From: Ectocarpus siliculosus
Lineage: Eukaryota; Sar; Phaeophyceae; Ectocarpales; Ectocarpaceae
NCBI GenBank assembly: GCA_000310025.1
Contig: FN649729.1
Span: 1-64,000, forward strand
DNA length: 64,000 nucleotides
Direction: 5' to 3'
A model generated the notes under the pieces. The model did not search any database. It was not told the DNA's origin and saw only the letters and a program-made list of their open reading frames with translations. This document shows, one piece after another, positions 60,701 through 64,000 of the stretch. A program made the position numbers and the translations under genes. How positions within the stretch are numbered: the first letter of the stretch is position 1; the number at the start of each line of letters is the position of its first letter.

Positions 60701-63062
60701 GCGTACCCCATATGCATCCGTTGACGCCCAACAGCAAACGAGCTCCATGTCCCTGGCCGAGGAGAAGAAGCTGATCAAGGAGATGGAGCAGCTCAAGACC
60801 TCCAAGAAGACCGCCGCCCAGTTCATGTCCCAGGAGGAGGTGAGTGTGAGAGAGAGACAGGTGTAGGTAGCGTTGAATGACCGCTCTCCTCCGGTCGTGG
60901 CGACAGGTGACACTAAGAATAGTTGTTGGGAAGACGGATGCCCATTTATTCATCTGGTGCTGAGGAGGGGTTACAAATATCTTGCGTTTGAATTAATCTA
61001 TCTATCTCTCCCCTACCGATGTTTTTCGCCTCTCTGTTAACACATGCACGTACAAGCATATGCCGCTGTGAGCGACACATGACCCTCCGACATACATAGG
61101 CTGAAACGTATTTGTTGTTGTTGTTGTTGCTGTTGTTCAGATGGTGAAGGGTGCCAAGGATGGGTACGGTGCGGCTCGCAAGACGGAGTCGGAGAAGAAA
61201 GCCGAGCTCCGGGCGGTGCAAGAGAAGCTCAAGGCTGCGTTCACGGTCCTGGAGGAGATGGGCGCCAAGCGCGACGAGGAGGGCGGCGGCGTGAATGCGC
61301 TTTACGAGCAGAAGAAGGCCCTCCACGAAGAGGTGAGTGAGGCACATAATACCCTACCCGACCCTACCCTACCCTACCCACGTGTTGCAGATGACGGAGA
61401 GGGGACGGGGGGAAACGGAAGGTCGTTTTGTGCTCTTGCTGCACCGCGTATTGCGATTCTGTCGCTGTCGTTTTGGGTGTGTGTCCATGACGTTTGTTTT
61501 TGGCCGCTGGCTGGCTGGCTGACACTTTGGTCCTACGGTGGAACAAGAGAATTGCGTACGCGTACATACCTTCGTTTGTCTCCTATGTTCCATGTCGTGC
61601 ATTCGTATGCAACCGTATACATATCGTACTACGCGTTGGGGTGAGGTGTGAGGTGTGATGCGTGATGTGTGAATCGTCGTATGCATACACCTTGGAAGTG
61701 TCATACACACGTGTTGGTGTCGTTAGACCCCGTCCTTCTTCCTTCCATGTTGACTAATAAACTAATGAACCAATAGACTAGAATAATGAATAATAATAAA
61801 TAGCGTCTCGACCTCGGTCGATCTTGTCCGATGGTCGCAGCTCATCTTGAGCGTACGGATATCGCGGCACCGTCGGTATTGTATGCGTACTTTCTTCCCA
61901 CAAGAAATGTCGTGCCTTCTTGTTTCTTGTTTACGTACAAGTACGGGTATTACTGGTGTTGTACTGTCGTGTTGTTGGATAACCGCGAACCTTCTTGTTA
62001 TCTTTTGATGTAACGTACTTGCTACTGTACTGGTGTTACACTGTCGTATTGTCAGATGAACGCAAACCTTGCTGTTCTCTTTTAATTTTTTGCACTTGCA
62101 CTGCTGTACTGTTGTGTTGTGTTGTGTTGTCAGATCAACGTGAAGATCGAGGAGATCAAGGACCTCCGTTCTGCTCACCGCGCCAAGCTCGACCACTGGT
62201 AAGCCTGTATGGTATCATACCTCACATATACCCTACCTCATTGCACTCAGATCAGATCACGTTGAGATTCAGATTGATGGCTGTGGGTCCAATTATGGGT
62301 ACCCACCTTGTTGAAGTCTTGCTTTTATGTACGAGATAGAGACTGCTTGCTGTGCAACGTAGGGAAAGAAGTACGAAGGGCGTGAGAGATAATTACTATT
62401 AGGCTTTCATGAATTGAAGTGTATCTTTGTCGGAGGAGGAAGAGGGTGTGTTGCTGGAGTTGCTCTTTCAATATCAATATCAATATCAATATCAATATCA
62501 AGATGGAGACTGGTGGTTGAGTGAGTCACCAAGCTAGAAGCTAGAAGCTGGAACGAATTTAATTTACTCTCGCTCGTTTGATACGCGAGGGTTGATGACA
62601 TGTTTCGTGCCTCTGCCAGTCTAGGTATTAATTGGCACTTAAACTATCTACTCTTTCGACACAGCGGTGCTCAGAATCGCTCGATGTCTTGAGATGAATT
62701 ATCTCTTCTTTCTCTGTGTTGATGTGTTGATGTTGATCAGTCAGCATTCGTCACCGGCAGGATAGACGATACTAAGTTCAGGAGGCGTGTGTTGAGCAAA
62801 ACGTTGGCTTGAGGCCGTTCGCCAAAACAAAGCCGTTCGTTTCTTTAAGTCCAGCCCAGCCCCTCTGGAGTATGAAGATTTTGTTTTTAACTTTGTAGTC
62901 TTGCGTGGCTGTGGATGATGATGTTGCAGGTATAACTGCAGGCGCGAGCGCACGAAGTTCAAGAGAGCTTTGCACAAGGCGGAGTGGTTGGAGAGGGTGG
63001 CGGCGAAGAACGCTCACACCAAGGCGCTCGAGGAGGAGGAGGCTAAGAAGATCCCGTACGAG
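54552..63062 (+). CDS. BFR1: BFR1-like coiled-coil protein
   Basis: Exons are 54552-54722, 58530-58667, 59336-59419, 59853-59981, 60735-60839, 61141-61332, 62134-62198 and 62930 to about 63062. All junctions are GT-AG and in phase, giving about 340 residues. The ATG at 54552 has good context (CGCCATGG). After an acidic N-terminus come long charged coiled-coil segments, such as INESIKKIKDDIEVLRAKID. The family hallmark is LKFKTVGEIE...SMSLAEEKKLIKEMEQLKTS, followed by LYEQKKALHEEINVKIEEIK. Yeast Bfr1 is a polysome- and mRNA-associated protein linked to ER translation and the secretory pathway. A similar cytosolic role is inferred here. The end of the protein was not placed: the last exon runs to a possible donor after IPYE, and further exons may lie beyond. 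Plant proton-pump interactor proteins share similar coiled coils, so the exact orthology is open. Confidence 0.82.
54753..54799. repeat. (AGC)n microsatellite
   Basis: About 13 units near the start of intron 1 of the BFR1-like gene. Confidence 0.95.
55450..55864. mobile_element. Foldback element, copy 2
   Basis: A 415 bp near-palindrome. Terminal AGGGTTAGGTGTCG (55450-55463) is repeated inverted at 55851-55864. The arms (TGTCATCAGTAGAGGAC, GAAGGTCGCAG, ACATTTGTCACAGC) match for about 180 bp each, with scattered differences, around a 40-60 bp centre. No protein is encoded. It sits in intron 1 of the BFR1-like gene. No clear target duplication was seen. Confidence 0.85.
56885..57700. other. 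100-N gap with homopolymer-distorted duplicate flanks
   Basis: N at 57366-57465. The stretch 56932-57365 is a distorted copy of 57680-58105. The stretch 57466-57650 is a distorted copy of 56715-56900. Both are dominated by inflated G, C and A runs next to a poly-C tract. The true locus probably has one copy. Confidence 0.85.
59201..59229. repeat. (GTGTC)n microsatellite
   Basis: Five pentamers in intron 2 of the BFR1-like gene. Confidence 0.9.
61109..61137. repeat. (GTT)n at an acceptor
   Basis: A GTT run immediately before the TTCAG acceptor of exon 61141-61332. Confidence 0.9.
61351..61380. repeat. (CCCTA)n microsatellite
   Basis: Five degenerate CCCTA/CCCGA units shortly after the donor of exon 61141-61332. 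They resemble telomere sequence but have a five-base period. Confidence 0.85.
62469..62501. repeat. (CAATAT)n microsatellite
   Basis: Five hexamers in the last mapped intron of the BFR1-like gene. Confidence 0.92.
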
Positions 63063-63074
63063 GTGTGGTATGTT

Positions 63075-64000
63075 ACGTGGGCGAGGCGGACGTGGTCGCG
63101 CGAGAATAGGGCACACCATTGTGTTTAAATCTTTCCGGAAACCCTGCCCAATACCTTGGTACGATCAGTAGTAGTACGAGCTCGCGACAGTGCGACAGTT
63201 CTGTCTCAAGTTGGATATCCCTCACCAATTTGTGCCATTTGGTGACGGAGAATTTTCTGTCCCAACCTATACTACCCACCAATTACCGCCATTTTGTGAC
63301 GGAAATTGTGTTTGAAAGGACCCATGCGTGTCTGCGCTAATCCTAATCCTACACCTAGGTTAGGGTCATGTGCAGTTGGTGCATACCAAATGTCATCGGC
63401 GGGAAGTTGGGGTTCAAATTGATTAAAAAACCCATGGGTATCAGGTGTCCTTCTCTCAAACCACGTGGCTACAATGCATATGATACTGTAGTACAGCAGA
63501 GGCTGACTAGGAAGGTCATGAGACAGAGGCTGATCAAGGAATCCGGATGGTTTGTGTTCAGCATCTGTGACATGTGTTCATGATATTCGATATCCTTGGG
63601 GCGCCCACCACACGGTTTCTCTGCAGCGCACCACCAGTTGGCTCTGTTTACCCTTCCGTGTCACATGTCACACGCTACGTTTGATCCATTGCACCCCCCC
63701 CGCCGCCCTTGCAACCACTCCAATGCACTCTCGTTCGGCTGCCTTACATGCATTCCCTATCGGCGGAATTCGCATTCCATCCATTCCACGACACACCCGT
63801 TCGCGCCGATGTGTTTCATGTAGTGTAGTGTACTGTGAAACCATGGCCAAGCTGCTAACCTCTTGTCCTCTCCCGGCTTCCTCTTAGAACTGTGACCTCA
63901 ATGTGCTGTTGTCGCTGCTGTCGACATCTTTGTGCTCTCGGATGGTTCTGCTAAAATATACGTCGGGCTGCTCTTTGCCGATGGCGTGCCGGTGATGATG
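63075..64000. other. Downstream of the last mapped BFR1-like exon
   Basis: May be intron plus a final exon. TCCTCTTAG at about 63885 is an acceptor-like site followed by an open frame of some 35 codons that does not resemble the family. Otherwise no gene is seen. Confidence 0.35.

Overview
The window looks like nuclear DNA of a brown alga, such as Ectocarpus or a relative. This is an inference from several features. Host genes are built of 50-450 bp exons split by introns of several hundred to about 1,000 bp. Interstitial (CCCTAA)n tracts are scattered about. A DIRS-type tyrosine-recombinase retroelement is present, along with many simple repeats and foldback elements. There are no bacterial-style operons, and no CRISPR array, rRNA gene or confident functional tRNA was seen.

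Layout: 2.5-6.9 kb (minus strand) is the 3' part of a modular secreted-type gene with an HYR module, a small Cys-rich module and a GDPH/von Willebrand D-like domain. All its introns are phase 1. Its large intron holds a decayed DIRS-like RNase H fragment and a tandem 600 bp duplication. 7-11.9 kb has no gene I can support. 11.93-20.69 kb is a nearly whole DIRS/PAT-like retroelement with split direct repeats, gag, RT/RNase H and tyrosine recombinase. 20.7-25.6 kb is repeat-bearing intergenic DNA.

25.6-45.2 kb (minus strand) is the main host gene. I could follow 21 consecutive exons in frame through adenylation, two carrier domains and a C-terminal thioester reductase, giving 1,238 residues from exon 42209. 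Two further phase-compatible exons lie upstream. Beyond them are exons of a type II thioesterase-like fold in which the usual nucleophile serine is replaced by glutamate. The chemistry would be ATP-dependent activation of a carboxylic acid, thioester tethering on phosphopantetheine, and NAD(P)H-dependent reductive release.

45.2-54.5 kb is repeat-rich: a foldback element, a dispersed 300 bp family and a tRNA-like SINE head. 54.55-63.1 kb (plus strand) is a BFR1-like coiled-coil gene with at least eight exons. Its first intron carries a second foldback element. Both 100-N gaps (43.85 and 57.37 kb) sit at long G/C homopolymers, and their flanks look like degraded second copies of the same DNA, so they are probably assembly artefacts.
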